Assembly: GCA_028289095.1 (NCBI GenBank) | Contig: JAQGGY010000066.1 | Span: 1 to 13,415, forward strand | DNA: 13,415 nucleotides | Reading direction: 5' to 3' | DNA from: Candidatus Saccharimonadota bacterium | GTDB lineage: Bacteria; Patescibacteriota; Saccharimonadia; Saccharimonadales; Saccharimonadaceae | In this document: positions 1 to 6,715 of the stretch, piece by piece | Layout: the number at the start of each line of letters is the position of its first letter | Position numbering within the stretch: the first letter of the stretch is position 1 | Notes under the pieces: model-generated | What the model saw: only the letters and a program-made list of their open reading frames with translations | Told to the model about the DNA's origin: nothing | Database searches by the model: none | Translations under genes and position numbers: made by a program

Positions 1-222
1 GAAGACGAAAAATCAGAATTCACTGTTACTTTGAACGATGCTGGCGCATCTAAAGTTGCTGTTATCAAAGCTGTTAAAGAAATCACTGGCCTTGGTCTTG
101 GTGAAGCTAAAGCACTTGTTGATAACGTTCCTAGCGCTATCAAAGAAAAAGTTTCAAAAGATGACGCTGAAGCTGCTAAAAAACAGCTTGAAGAAGCTGG
201 CGCATCAGTCGAACTTAGCTAA
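1..222 (+). CDS. rplL: 50S ribosomal protein L7/L12, C-terminal part (5' end outside window)
   Basis: The reading frame is open from base 1 and ends at TAA, giving 73 residues that match the C-terminal domain of L7/L12. It opens EDEKSEFTV and carries the family hallmarks SKVAVIKAVKEITGLGLGEAKALV and VSKDDAEAAKKQLEEAGASVEL. This domain forms the ribosomal stalk tip that recruits and activates translational GTPases (EF-Tu, EF-G, IF2). The N-terminal dimerisation domain and hinge lie upstream of the window. A TTG at base 31 is internal to the conserved domain and is not a start. An intrinsic terminator follows 36 bases after the stop, so rplL ends its transcription unit here. The family assignment is certain. 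Lysine is mostly AAA and alanine mostly GCT, a codon bias typical of a highly expressed gene and visibly different from the genes downstream. Confidence 0.96.
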   Translation, partial: EDEKSEFTVTLNDAGASKVAVIKAVKEITGLGLGEAKALVDNVPSAIKEKVSKDDAEAAKKQLEEAGASVELS

Positions 223-258
223 TTTCAATTATTCGGCCAATTGTTAACCAATCATCAC

Positions 259-283
259 ACCGCTCTATACCAGAGCGGTTTTT
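259..283 (+). terminator. Rho-independent terminator after rplL
   Basis: A perfect 8-bp stem, ACCGCTCT (259-266) with AGAGCGGT (272-279), encloses a five-base loop and runs into TTTTT (279-283). It sits 36 bases beyond the rplL stop and upstream of the next promoter, which fits it as the end of the ribosomal protein transcript. Confidence 0.9.
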
Positions 284-333
284 GATTGCAAGGGCAAAAT
301 TAACAACGCTTTTGCAACGACCCCTAGAAATCA

Positions 334-342
334 TGTGGATAA
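334..342 (-). promoter_or_regulatory. Perfect DnaA-box match
   Basis: The bases read TGTGGATAA on +, which is TTATCCACA on -, the strict consensus DnaA box. It lies about 24 bases upstream of the -35 hexamer of the promoter at 366-394. I saw no second consensus box nearby, so this is not an origin by itself. It could be a DnaA-responsive regulatory site or a chance 9-mer. Confidence 0.45.
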
Positions 343-365
343 GAATCAGTAAGACGCATGTATTC

Positions 366-394
366 TTGACATATTTTGCTACAACTGCTATATA
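366..394 (+). promoter_or_regulatory. Sigma-70-type promoter for the 444-959 gene and DUF2797 gene
   Basis: A perfect -35 TTGACA (366-371) is followed by a 17-base spacer and TATATA (389-394). The predicted transcription start near 400-402 gives a leader of about 43 bases before the ATG at 444. It is the best -35 match in the window; most other promoters here rely on an extended -10. Confidence 0.75.
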
Positions 395-443
395 TAGGGG
401 TAATACCACTACAAAAAAGACAAAAAGGAAATTGCGAGTTACC

Positions 444-959
444 ATGTCTGAATTACCAGAAAAACAGGTTAAACGATTACGTTCGTTGATCCAAGAGGCA
501 GAGACTAATCTCGCTGCCGCAAAAGAATTACTAATCAGTATCATCGGCGACGATGATCAGATTGTCACCCCACGAAGCAGCCAGGAAGACGTCAGCGGCA
601 AGGTTATTGAAGGCGTCTTTGACGGTCAAATCATGATCGGCCCTGACGGCAAAAGCTACCCAGTGCCAGCAAACTACGCTAGCAAATCAAAGTTAGTCGA
701 AGGTGACATCCTAAAACTAACGATTGCTGACGACGGCGGATTCATCTACAAACAAATCGGTCCAATCGAACGCCGTCAAATCATCGGTACACTTGTCCAA
801 CACGACGGTGCGTACTATGTTGAAGCAAATGGCCGCGAATACCGTATTTTGCTTGCTAGCGTCACATACTTCCGCATTAGCATCGGTGACCAAGTAACAA
901 TCGTCATCCCCGAAGACAACCCAGACGCCACTTGGGCAGCTGTTGAAGCAGCACTTTAA
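444..959 (+). CDS. Conserved Patescibacteria-type hypothetical protein, coiled coil plus two small beta modules (171 aa)
   Basis: The function is unknown. Residues 4-35 form a charged amphipathic helix, probably a coiled coil (KQVKRLRSLIQEAETNLAAA). A low-complexity linker follows (36-51), then a beta-rich region with two consecutive modules of about 50 residues. The first is roughly 52-105 (GVFDGQIMIGPDGKSYPVP, NYASKSKLVEGDILKL) and the second 112-157 (GTLVQHDGAYYVEANGREY, FRISIGDQVTIVI). Each shows a 'VxGD.lxL'-like strand pattern reminiscent of OB or SH3-like barrels. I recall closely similar proteins in CPR genomes but cannot confirm this here. The ATG at 444 is chosen because a strong promoter with a predicted start near 401 lies inside the upstream open frame, which rules out the TTG at 282. 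The Shine-Dalgarno is poor (AAGGA, 14 bases away). The next gene starts 7 bases after the stop, so the two are probably co-transcribed. No signal peptide or membrane segment is present. Confidence 0.85.
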   Translation: MSELPEKQVKRLRSLIQEAETNLAAAKELLISIIGDDDQIVTPRSSQEDVSGKVIEGVFDGQIMIGPDGKSYPVPANYASKSKLVEGDILKLTIADDGGFIYKQIGPIERRQIIGTLVQHDGAYYVEANGREYRILLASVTYFRISIGDQVTIVIPEDNPDATWAAVEAAL

Positions 960-966
960 AGGATCA

Positions 967-1848
967 ATGCCAGATAACGGCGACTATCTTTTTACATCTA
1001 TCGGCTTTTCATCAAATGAAGAGCCGATTTTGTTGTTACAAAAAGACGAATCATTCTTTTCATTTAATCCCATTAACCAATCGCTAACGCTGACATTTGA
1101 TACATCTCAGCGATACTGCGTCGGATGGAAAGACATAACCGCGGGCGGCCAATTTGTATGCCCAAACAAACAAATGGTCCCATCAAAATTTGAACAGTGT
1201 GCGGGCTGTCAAAAACGCACTGGATTCAATCCTGCGTTTTATCACGCGACATCGGTTTCCGCCCAGCAAGAAACTCGCAATACTGAACCGCACATCCTAT
1301 ATTTGGCGCATTTTGGTCCTGGCGTCATTAAAGTCGGCATATCGCACGCCAAGCGCGGTAACGCCCGCCTGCTGGAACAAGGTGCGCGCAGTGCGATGAT
1401 TTTAGATACATTATCGTCCGCCCATGTAGCCAGGCAGTACGAGGCAAAAATAGCCGCTTTGCCAAATATCGCTGAAACGATCCAGTTACGTAAAAAAATT
1501 GACCTGATGATGCGCCCTTATGACGAGGCGGCCGCGACACAGGAACTGCTGACTACAAAAGCCATTATTGAATCGCACATAAATACCACGTTTACTTCAC
1601 AGCATATACAAACATTTAATTCGCATTATTTTCCTAATGGTCCGGTGAACATAGCTGATGCCCACGCAACGACAGGACAGCTTATGCTGGCAGGAAAAGC
1701 GATAGGATTAATGGGGTCCGTATTATTCTGCGAACAAAATGAAAATATCTTTTATTCCCCGCTAAAACAGTATGCAGGATACGCCGTTTCAATATCGGAT
1801 AGCATCACACCTATTACTGCACCTGCGCGTCAAACCTCACTATTTTAA
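967..1848 (+). CDS. DUF2797 family protein, four-cysteine zinc-binding motif plus KVGIS/LLEQGA core
   Basis: The 293-residue product matches DUF2797 by its conserved features. Four cysteines are placed as in a zinc site (C51, C65, C78 and C81, the last two as CxxC), followed by FNPAFYHA (87-94). The core then reads HILYLAHFGPGVIKVGISHAKR (about 109-130) and LLEQGARSA (135-143), then an AR..EAKIA helix. The YLAHFG...KVGIS...R arrangement recalls GIY-YIG-like nuclease folds, but that link is inference and no activity is established. The start is taken as ATG 967, preceded by AAAGGA with only three bases of spacing. A TTG at 943 would overlap the upstream gene and has no Shine-Dalgarno. The gene follows the 444-959 gene by 7 bases (an operon) and precedes dnaX by 76 bases. 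Its position in a replication cluster hints at nucleic-acid work without proving it. Confidence 0.85.
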   Translation: MPDNGDYLFTSIGFSSNEEPILLLQKDESFFSFNPINQSLTLTFDTSQRYCVGWKDITAGGQFVCPNKQMVPSKFEQCAGCQKRTGFNPAFYHATSVSAQQETRNTEPHILYLAHFGPGVIKVGISHAKRGNARLLEQGARSAMILDTLSSAHVARQYEAKIAALPNIAETIQLRKKIDLMMRPYDEAAATQELLTTKAIIESHINTTFTSQHIQTFNSHYFPNGPVNIADAHATTGQLMLAGKAIGLMGSVLFCEQNENIFYSPLKQYAGYAVSISDSITPITAPARQTSLF

Positions 1849-1888
1849 TTTCTTTAAAAACACAACATGTATCCTGCGCGATTCGGCG

Positions 1889-1894
1889 TACAAT
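1889..1894 (+). promoter_or_regulatory. Candidate -10 element upstream of dnaX
   Basis: TACAAT (5/6 to consensus) would place a start near 1901, about 24 bases before the GTG start and just ahead of the AGGAA ribosome binding site (1912-1916). No convincing -35 is visible, so dnaX may be read partly from the upstream promoter. Confidence 0.35.
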
Positions 1895-1924
1895 AGTAAC
1901 AGCAAAAGAGTAGGAAACAAATAA

Positions 1925-3370
1925 GTGTCAAAAGCCCTGTACCGAAAATACCGTAGTAAGTCGCTCGATGAAGTCATCGGGCAGTCCCATGTGACGGACA
2001 TTTTACGTCGGTCATTAGATCAAGGTCGCATCGCACACGCCTATCTATTAACTGGTCCACGCGGCGTTGGCAAAACCTCGATCGCACGTATTCTGGCCTA
2101 CGAAATCAACAAACTACCCTACGACGAAGACGCAACAAATCTGGATATTATCGAAATTGACGCCGCCAGCAATAATGGCGTCGAAGACGTTCGCGACCTC
2201 CGCGAAAAAGTTCAGATCGCTCCAGTTTCGGCCAGTAAAAAAATCTATATCATCGACGAAGTACACATGCTATCCAAACAAGCATTTAACGCATTATTAA
2301 AGACACTCGAAGAACCCCCAGCGCATGCGGTTTTTATCCTAGCGACAACAGATGTCGATAAACTACCAGCCACAATTATCAGCCGTACACAGCGCTTTAG
2401 TTTTCGGTCAATCGCACCAAAAGATGCTGCAGCACATCTGAAAACAATAGCACAAAAGGAATCGATATTAATCGACGATGATGCATTAGAGTTAATTGCA
2501 ACGCGTGGTGACGGTAGTTTCCGTGACAGTATCAGCCTGTTAGATCAGCTCCGTGGCTTAACCGATAAAGACACAACAATTACTCGCGAATTAATCGAAC
2601 AGTGCCTTGGACTAGCGCCAACCACGGTCATCGAAAATTTAATTCATGCCTACGAGTCAAAAGATCTAAAATCAATCGTTAACTTACTAGATGAGAGTGA
2701 CAAAAACGGCATTCAACCGACCGTTATTACCAGTCAATTAATTAGCACTGTTCGTTCACAAATAGCCGAAAAGCCACAATTAATCCAACTACTCGACCAA
2801 CTACTGGACGTCACCAAATCGTCACAACCAAACATTAAACTATTAACAATCCTCGCCGCACATGCCGCACCAAAACCTAAAACCGCCGCGTTAACCGTTC
2901 CTGCGGTAGAAGTTAGTGCACCGATAGCCGAACTTGAAAAGCAGGCGACAAAGGCAAAGCCAAAAATGGCAGAAGTCAGACCAAAGGCTATAGTGCCTGT
3001 AACCACACCAGCGCGTATACAACCTGTCCAACCAGTTACACCGACAACGACGGGAACGGATTTTGACTTTGATTGGGAAAAACTTCTTGAGTACACGCGC
3101 GCTAATTACGTTGCAATTTACAGTGTCCTAGGCAAATGTGGCTACGATCATAATGGAGATCAGGTGACGCTATACACTGGCACACCGTTCTGGAAACGAA
3201 AACTTGACGATCCAAAACATCGGCTTAATTTGATGGATGCGCTTGCCAAAGTCGGCGCCGGGGATATGATACTGGAAACAATCGGTACACCGCCGCCGCC
3301 AAAAGATGAGACAGCCGCCGCCGTAGCTGCTATTATGGGTGGAGGAGAAGAAGTGAGCGTAGGCGAATAG
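1925..3370 (+). CDS. dnaX: DNA polymerase III gamma/tau subunit, zinc-module-less form
   Basis: This is the clamp-loader ATPase that opens and loads the beta sliding clamp. The 481-residue product has Walker A GPRGVGKT (44-51), the EIDAASNNGVEDVR signature (77-90), Walker B IYIIDEVH (107-114), sensor-1 region FILATTD (137-143) and the arginine-finger motif ISRTQRF (152-158, with Thr where Cys is common). The four-cysteine zinc module normally between ARxLA and EIDAASN is absent: only about 20 residues separate ARILAYEINK from EIDAASN and none is Cys. Domain III extends to about 310. A Pro/Ala/Lys/Thr-rich linker follows (about 311-383), then a C-terminal domain (384-450) and a Gly/Glu-rich tail. 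Translation starts at GTG 1925, with AGGAA eight bases upstream. There is no credible programmed frameshift site near the gamma end, so a single long form is expected. dnaB follows after 19 bases. Confidence 0.96.
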   Translation: MSKALYRKYRSKSLDEVIGQSHVTDILRRSLDQGRIAHAYLLTGPRGVGKTSIARILAYEINKLPYDEDATNLDIIEIDAASNNGVEDVRDLREKVQIAPVSASKKIYIIDEVHMLSKQAFNALLKTLEEPPAHAVFILATTDVDKLPATIISRTQRFSFRSIAPKDAAAHLKTIAQKESILIDDDALELIATRGDGSFRDSISLLDQLRGLTDKDTTITRELIEQCLGLAPTTVIENLIHAYESKDLKSIVNLLDESDKNGIQPTVITSQLISTVRSQIAEKPQLIQLLDQLLDVTKSSQPNIKLLTILAAHAAPKPKTAALTVPAVEVSAPIAELEKQATKAKPKMAEVRPKAIVPVTTPARIQPVQPVTPTTTGTDFDFDWEKLLEYTRANYVAIYSVLGKCGYDHNGDQVTLYTGTPFWKRKLDDPKHRLNLMDALAKVGAGDMILETIGTPPPPKDETAAAVAAIMGGGEEVSVGE

Positions 3371-3389
3371 CCTATTTACTGGAGAATCT

Positions 3390-4739
3390 ATGGCAACCAA
3401 AGAAGTAGCGGCTGGTAAAGTCCCCCCACAAAACCTCGACGCCGAGAAATCATTACTCGGTGCTGTTTTGATTGACGAAGAAACGCTTGCGGACATCAGC
3501 GAGCACGTTAAACCAAAGGATTTTTACGACAAACGGCACGCAACGATCTTTGGCGGCATGACGCGACTATATGAGCGCCACAAACCTGTCGACCTTTTGA
3601 CATTGTCCGAAGAATTAAAGAAAAAAGATGAATTAGAAATGGTTGGCGGATCAGCCTATCTGACCGAACTGACGAACTACGTCCCAACCGCAGCACATGC
3701 CGAAGCCTACGCTGAAATGGTTTCGTTAAAAGCCGTTCGCCGCCGTTTAATCAAAGCCAGTGCGATAATTAGCGAACTTGGATACGACGAAGATAATAGC
3801 ACTCAGGAATTGCTTGAAAAAGCAGAAGCCGAACTATTTAGCGTGAGCGATCAGTCACTGAAACAAGACTTAGTCGCAATCGAAACCATCCTAAACGACA
3901 GCTTCGATCGCATGGAAGAACTGCACCGTAATAAAGGCGCGTTACGCGGCGTGCGAACGGGGTACCGCGATCTAGACAATATGACAGCCGGCCTGCAGCG
4001 ATCCGATCTGATCATCCTTGCCGCCCGTCCAGCCATGGGCAAAACCACACTCGTGACCAACTTGGCCTACAATGTAGCAACGGTCGCCAAGCAAGCTGTA
4101 CTGTTCTTTAGCCTGGAAATGAGCAAGGAACAACTGGTCGACCGTATGCTAGCTGATGCGTCCGGCGTTGATGCGTGGAATATCCGTACAGGTAATTTGT
4201 CCGATGAAGATTTCTCGAAATTATCCGATGCAATGGGCGAAATGGCCGAAGCGCCGATATTTATCGATGATACGCCAGGCGTAACCGTGCTAGAAATGCG
4301 CACCAAAGCACGCCGTATCGCGCATGATCAACCGATTGGGTTGATCATTATCGACTACTTGCAGTTGATGCAGGGAAGTGGAAAAAGTGACGGCAACCGT
4401 GTCCAAGAGGTCAGCGAGATTTCGCGTGGACTAAAGCTAATTGCCCGTGAATTGAACGTACCCGTCATCGCACTGTCACAGCTATCCCGTTCAGTCGAAT
4501 CGCGCAGCCCGCAAATCCCTCAACTTTCCGACCTACGTGAATCAGGATCTATCGAGCAGGACGCCGATATCGTTATGTTCATTTACCGCGAGGCATACTA
4601 CAATCCCGAGACGGAACGAGAGAATATTACCGATCTGATTATCGCTAAGCACCGTAATGGACCAACGGGCAAGGTCGAGCTATACTTCCACCCAGAACGC
4701 CTACGCTTTATGTCGCTAGATAAGCATCACGACGGGTAA
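3390..4739 (+). CDS. dnaB: Replicative DNA helicase DnaB
   Basis: DnaB is the hexameric 5'-3' helicase at the replication fork. The 449-residue protein has the usual length and no intein. The N-terminal primase-interacting domain begins PPQNLDAEKSLLGAVL (12-27) and continues through KPKDFYDKRHATIF. The RecA-like domain starts around residue 185 (GVRTGYRDLDNMTAGL). It contains Walker A ARPAMGKTT (212-220), H1a SLEMS (241-245), Walker B LIIIDYLQLM (318-327), the ALSQLSRSVE/DLRESGSIEQDADIVMF motifs (361-397) and the arginine-finger loop KHRNGPTG (420-427). ATG 3390 is preceded by GGAG at 3381-3384. With only 19 bases after the dnaX stop, the two are very probably one transcript, joining clamp loader and helicase expression. 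Confidence 0.98.
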   Translation: MATKEVAAGKVPPQNLDAEKSLLGAVLIDEETLADISEHVKPKDFYDKRHATIFGGMTRLYERHKPVDLLTLSEELKKKDELEMVGGSAYLTELTNYVPTAAHAEAYAEMVSLKAVRRRLIKASAIISELGYDEDNSTQELLEKAEAELFSVSDQSLKQDLVAIETILNDSFDRMEELHRNKGALRGVRTGYRDLDNMTAGLQRSDLIILAARPAMGKTTLVTNLAYNVATVAKQAVLFFSLEMSKEQLVDRMLADASGVDAWNIRTGNLSDEDFSKLSDAMGEMAEAPIFIDDTPGVTVLEMRTKARRIAHDQPIGLIIIDYLQLMQGSGKSDGNRVQEVSEISRGLKLIARELNVPVIALSQLSRSVESRSPQIPQLSDLRESGSIEQDADIVMFIYREAYYNPETERENITDLIIAKHRNGPTGKVELYFHPERLRFMSLDKHHDG

Positions 4740-4775
4740 ATGTACTATCACACGCGCAACACTCAATCGTTCGGT

Positions 4776-4831
4776 AGTGAATGAGCAAGCTATTTCACTT
4801 CACTCACTCACTCGTGTTATCACAAGTGAAA
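4776..4831. repeat. Nested inverted repeats with CACT-rich core between dnaB and the GT-C gene
   Basis: TTTCACTT (4793-4800) is perfectly complementary to AAGTGAAA (4824-4831). Its TTCACT portion can instead pair with AGTGAA upstream (4776-4781), so two mutually exclusive stems are possible. Between the arms lies a CACT tandem run (about 4796-4813). Further down, a perfect palindrome AAAGCTAGCTTT (4854-4865) is bracketed by GTGTA (4846-4850) and TACAC (4867-4871). TCGTGTTAT occurs twice (4812-4820, 4884-4892). There is no U-rich tail, so none of these is a standard intrinsic terminator. Confidence 0.6.
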
Positions 4832-4866
4832 CACATCCTTACTCGGTGTATAAAAAGCTAGCTTTC

Positions 4867-4895
4867 TACACACACTCGCTGCGTCGTGTTATACT
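4867..4895 (+). promoter_or_regulatory. Extended -10 promoter for the GT-C-like gene
   Basis: TGTTATACT (4887-4895) is an extended -10 (TGnTATAAT-like). It has a 4/6 -35 match TACACA (4867-4872) at 17 bases, which overlaps the right arm of the palindrome at 4846-4871. The predicted start near 4901-4903 leaves a leader of only about 5-7 bases before the ATG at 4908. No Shine-Dalgarno is present. Confidence 0.6.
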
Positions 4896-4907
4896 CGTAA
4901 GTAATTT

Positions 4908-6371
4908 ATGGGCAAAAAAATAACCGATTATCTACTATACCGATGGCGCTATGTTATTGGCTATTCAATTATTGGAACGATGATTGCAGTGCTCTTATTA
5001 ATTGCAGGATTGTACGTTCCTGGCGGCCTGACACAGTCCGAAATGGCTTCGACCGTTCAATCCCACAACTTTTCATTTAAATCGATCGAATCATTTGACC
5101 CCAGTACAATCATCAACTTACCCTACAATGTATTGCAGCGAATAAGTACTGAACTACTTGGCGTCAGCAACTTTAGTATAAAATTACCGTCGTTATTATT
5201 GGGTGCGCTATCAGCATTCGGTATGATACTGCTACTACAAATGTGGTTCCGTCGTAACGTTGCCGTTCTGACGACAGTTCTGATTATTACGACAGGGCAA
5301 TTCTTGTTTGTTGCGCAAAATGGCACACCAAGCATCGTTTATATTTTTTGGTCTGTGTGGCTACTTGTCGCTGCAATGATGATATCTAGAAAAGCACGAT
5401 TCATGGGGCTATGGAAAATTGTTCTATTCAGTGTCGCCGCACTTAGCCTGTACACACCGCTGAGCGCCTACATATTGATAGCACTGACAAGTGCAGTTAT
5501 CCTGCATCCGCATCTACGCTATTTGGTACGTCAGCTAATGAAAGCGCGGCTAAAAATAACCATCGCAACGTTTTGCGCACTATTAGTTATGACACCGTTA
5601 ATATACGCAATCGTCAAAGATCCATCAGTCGGATTTACGCTTTTGGGTATCCCAGACGTCATGCCAGATCTGAAAACCAACTTATTTGAATTATTAGAGC
5701 AATACTTCAGCTTTGCGACACCAATAGTCGGCGTCGTCATGTCGCCTATATACAGCCTAGGATCGACTATTTTAATTGTGCTTGGTATTATCCGTTTATC
5801 GACCACTAACTATACGGCACGTAGCTACATCATTACCGCATGGGCAATATTATTATTACCAGTACTACTAATTAACCCGAATTTTAGTATGATAACATTC
5901 GTCCCGGCAATGTTATTGATGGCAATGGGAATCAATATGATCCTGCGTAGTTGGTATCAGTTATTTCCTAGGAACCCCTACGCCCGCATCGCCGGATTAT
6001 TGCCACTGACGATACTCATTGGCGGTATGTTCGTATCGGGCGTCAGCCGGTACGTCTACAACTATACCTATAATCCAAATACTGCATCATATTTTTCACA
6101 GGACCTACGACTCATCAACGAACAATTAGCAGTAAAAGATCGACCTGCAACAACAATACTTGTCACACCTGATGAAAAACGATTTTACGATATCGTCGTC
6201 GAACGCCGATATAAGGTTACTGTTACCGCAGATCATGTAGCCACCACAGCCCCACTAACAATCGTCAGTCGTGCCGCCCATCAAACCGACGGATTCGGTA
6301 CACCCAATAATATCGTCACCAACTCTCGCAGCGAGCTAGCTGACCGCTTTTACATCTATAAAAGTCAATAA
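4908..6371 (+). CDS. Polytopic membrane protein resembling GT-C (PMT/ArnT-like, GT39-type) glycosyltransferases
   Basis: The 487-residue product has roughly nine to eleven membrane segments, starting with one at about 15-37, and a soluble C-terminal tail (about 390-487). After TM1 comes a loop LTQSEMAS (41-48) where GT-C enzymes carry the catalytic acidic residue; E45 is the only acidic candidate there. The pattern LPYNVLQRISTELLGVSNFS followed by IKLPSLLLGALSAFGMILLL (about 71-110) is close to the PMT/GT39 'P-Y-L....G.s.f..RLPS.l.G' signature. Such enzymes transfer sugars from polyprenyl-phosphate donors on the outer face of the membrane. The usual later QEARMY-like motif is replaced by AQNGTPSIVYIFW, so the activity may be altered and the substrate cannot be named. 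ATG 4908 is the first start after the predicted promoter. ybaB follows 45 bases downstream. Confidence 0.7.
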   Translation: MGKKITDYLLYRWRYVIGYSIIGTMIAVLLLIAGLYVPGGLTQSEMASTVQSHNFSFKSIESFDPSTIINLPYNVLQRISTELLGVSNFSIKLPSLLLGALSAFGMILLLQMWFRRNVAVLTTVLIITTGQFLFVAQNGTPSIVYIFWSVWLLVAAMMISRKARFMGLWKIVLFSVAALSLYTPLSAYILIALTSAVILHPHLRYLVRQLMKARLKITIATFCALLVMTPLIYAIVKDPSVGFTLLGIPDVMPDLKTNLFELLEQYFSFATPIVGVVMSPIYSLGSTILIVLGIIRLSTTNYTARSYIITAWAILLLPVLLINPNFSMITFVPAMLLMAMGINMILRSWYQLFPRNPYARIAGLLPLTILIGGMFVSGVSRYVYNYTYNPNTASYFSQDLRLINEQLAVKDRPATTILVTPDEKRFYDIVVERRYKVTVTADHVATTAPLTIVSRAAHQTDGFGTPNNIVTNSRSELADRFYIYKSQ

Positions 6372-6379
6372 AAATAACG

Positions 6380-6385
6380 TATACT
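6380..6385 (+). promoter_or_regulatory. Candidate -10 element upstream of ybaB-recR
   Basis: TATACT (5/6) places a start near 6392 and a 25-base leader carrying GAGGAG (6404-6409). No good -35 is at the proper distance. It could allow ybaB and recR to be expressed independently of the GT-C gene. Confidence 0.35.
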
Positions 6386-6416
6386 ATTAGGATAAACAAG
6401 ACTGAGGAGACCAATC

Positions 6417-6707
6417 ATGGCATTTGATAAAATGAAGATGTTAAACGATTTACGCAAGGCGCAAAAAGACCTGGCTAAAGAAATCATTGAAGTTGAAGCA
6501 GGTGACGGCGCTGTTGTCGTGCAAATCAATGGTGAACTAAAAATTAAGAGCGTTAAAATTGATCCTGCAATGGTCGATCTAGATGACATCTCAGAACTAG
6601 AACACTGGATTGAAATCGCCGTACGCGACGGACTTGCAAAGGCTCAAGAAGTTGCTGCTGAAAAAATGAAGCCACTCATGGGCGGCCTAGGCAACCTCGG
6701 TTTATAG
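6417..6707 (+). CDS. ybaB: YbaB/EbfC family nucleoid-associated protein
   Basis: The 96-residue product fits the YbaB/EbfC DNA-binding dimer family in length and order. An N-terminal helix, FDKMKMLNDLRKAQKDLAKE (3-22), is followed by the central beta sheet VEAGDGAVVVQINGELKIKS and VKIDP (26-50). The C-terminal helix (about 60-87) ends in the glycine-rich tail KMKPLMGGLGNLGL. Members bind DNA with little sequence specificity and are very often encoded directly before recR, as here (8-base gap). GAGGAG seven bases before ATG 6417 is the best Shine-Dalgarno in the window, so strong translation is likely. The lack of a strong Shine-Dalgarno on recR suggests translational coupling between the two. 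Confidence 0.95.
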   Translation: MAFDKMKMLNDLRKAQKDLAKEIIEVEAGDGAVVVQINGELKIKSVKIDPAMVDLDDISELEHWIEIAVRDGLAKAQEVAAEKMKPLMGGLGNLGL

Positions 6708-6715
6708 GCTTTATT

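Noticed and set aside
334..342. Replication origin near the DnaA box.
   Set aside because: There is a single box, no cluster, no AT-rich unwinding repeats beside it and no dnaA or dnaN in the window.
282..443. Upstream open frame that could extend the 171-aa protein to 225 aa from a TTG.
   Set aside because: It would begin inside the T-tail of the rplL terminator and run through the TTGACA/TATATA promoter. The translation there does not resemble the rest of the protein.
943..966. TTG start that would lengthen the DUF2797 protein by eight residues.
   Set aside because: It overlaps the previous gene and has no Shine-Dalgarno, while ATG 967 follows AAAGGA directly.
2236..2242. Run of seven A's in dnaX as a programmed frameshift site giving a gamma form.
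   Set aside because: It falls at residues 105-106, before Walker B. A product shifted here would lack a working ATPase, unlike known gamma subunits. No slippery heptamer is seen near the end of domain III.
2734..3496. Two antisense open frames across the dnaX C-terminal half and dnaB start.
   Set aside because: They are opposite strongly conserved genes, have no ribosome binding sites and give low-complexity translations, as expected for antisense shadows.
4796..4813. CACT tandem copies as a CRISPR-like or microsatellite array.
   Set aside because: There are only about four tetranucleotide copies, with no spacers and no long repeats. It is better treated as part of the local inverted-repeat structure.
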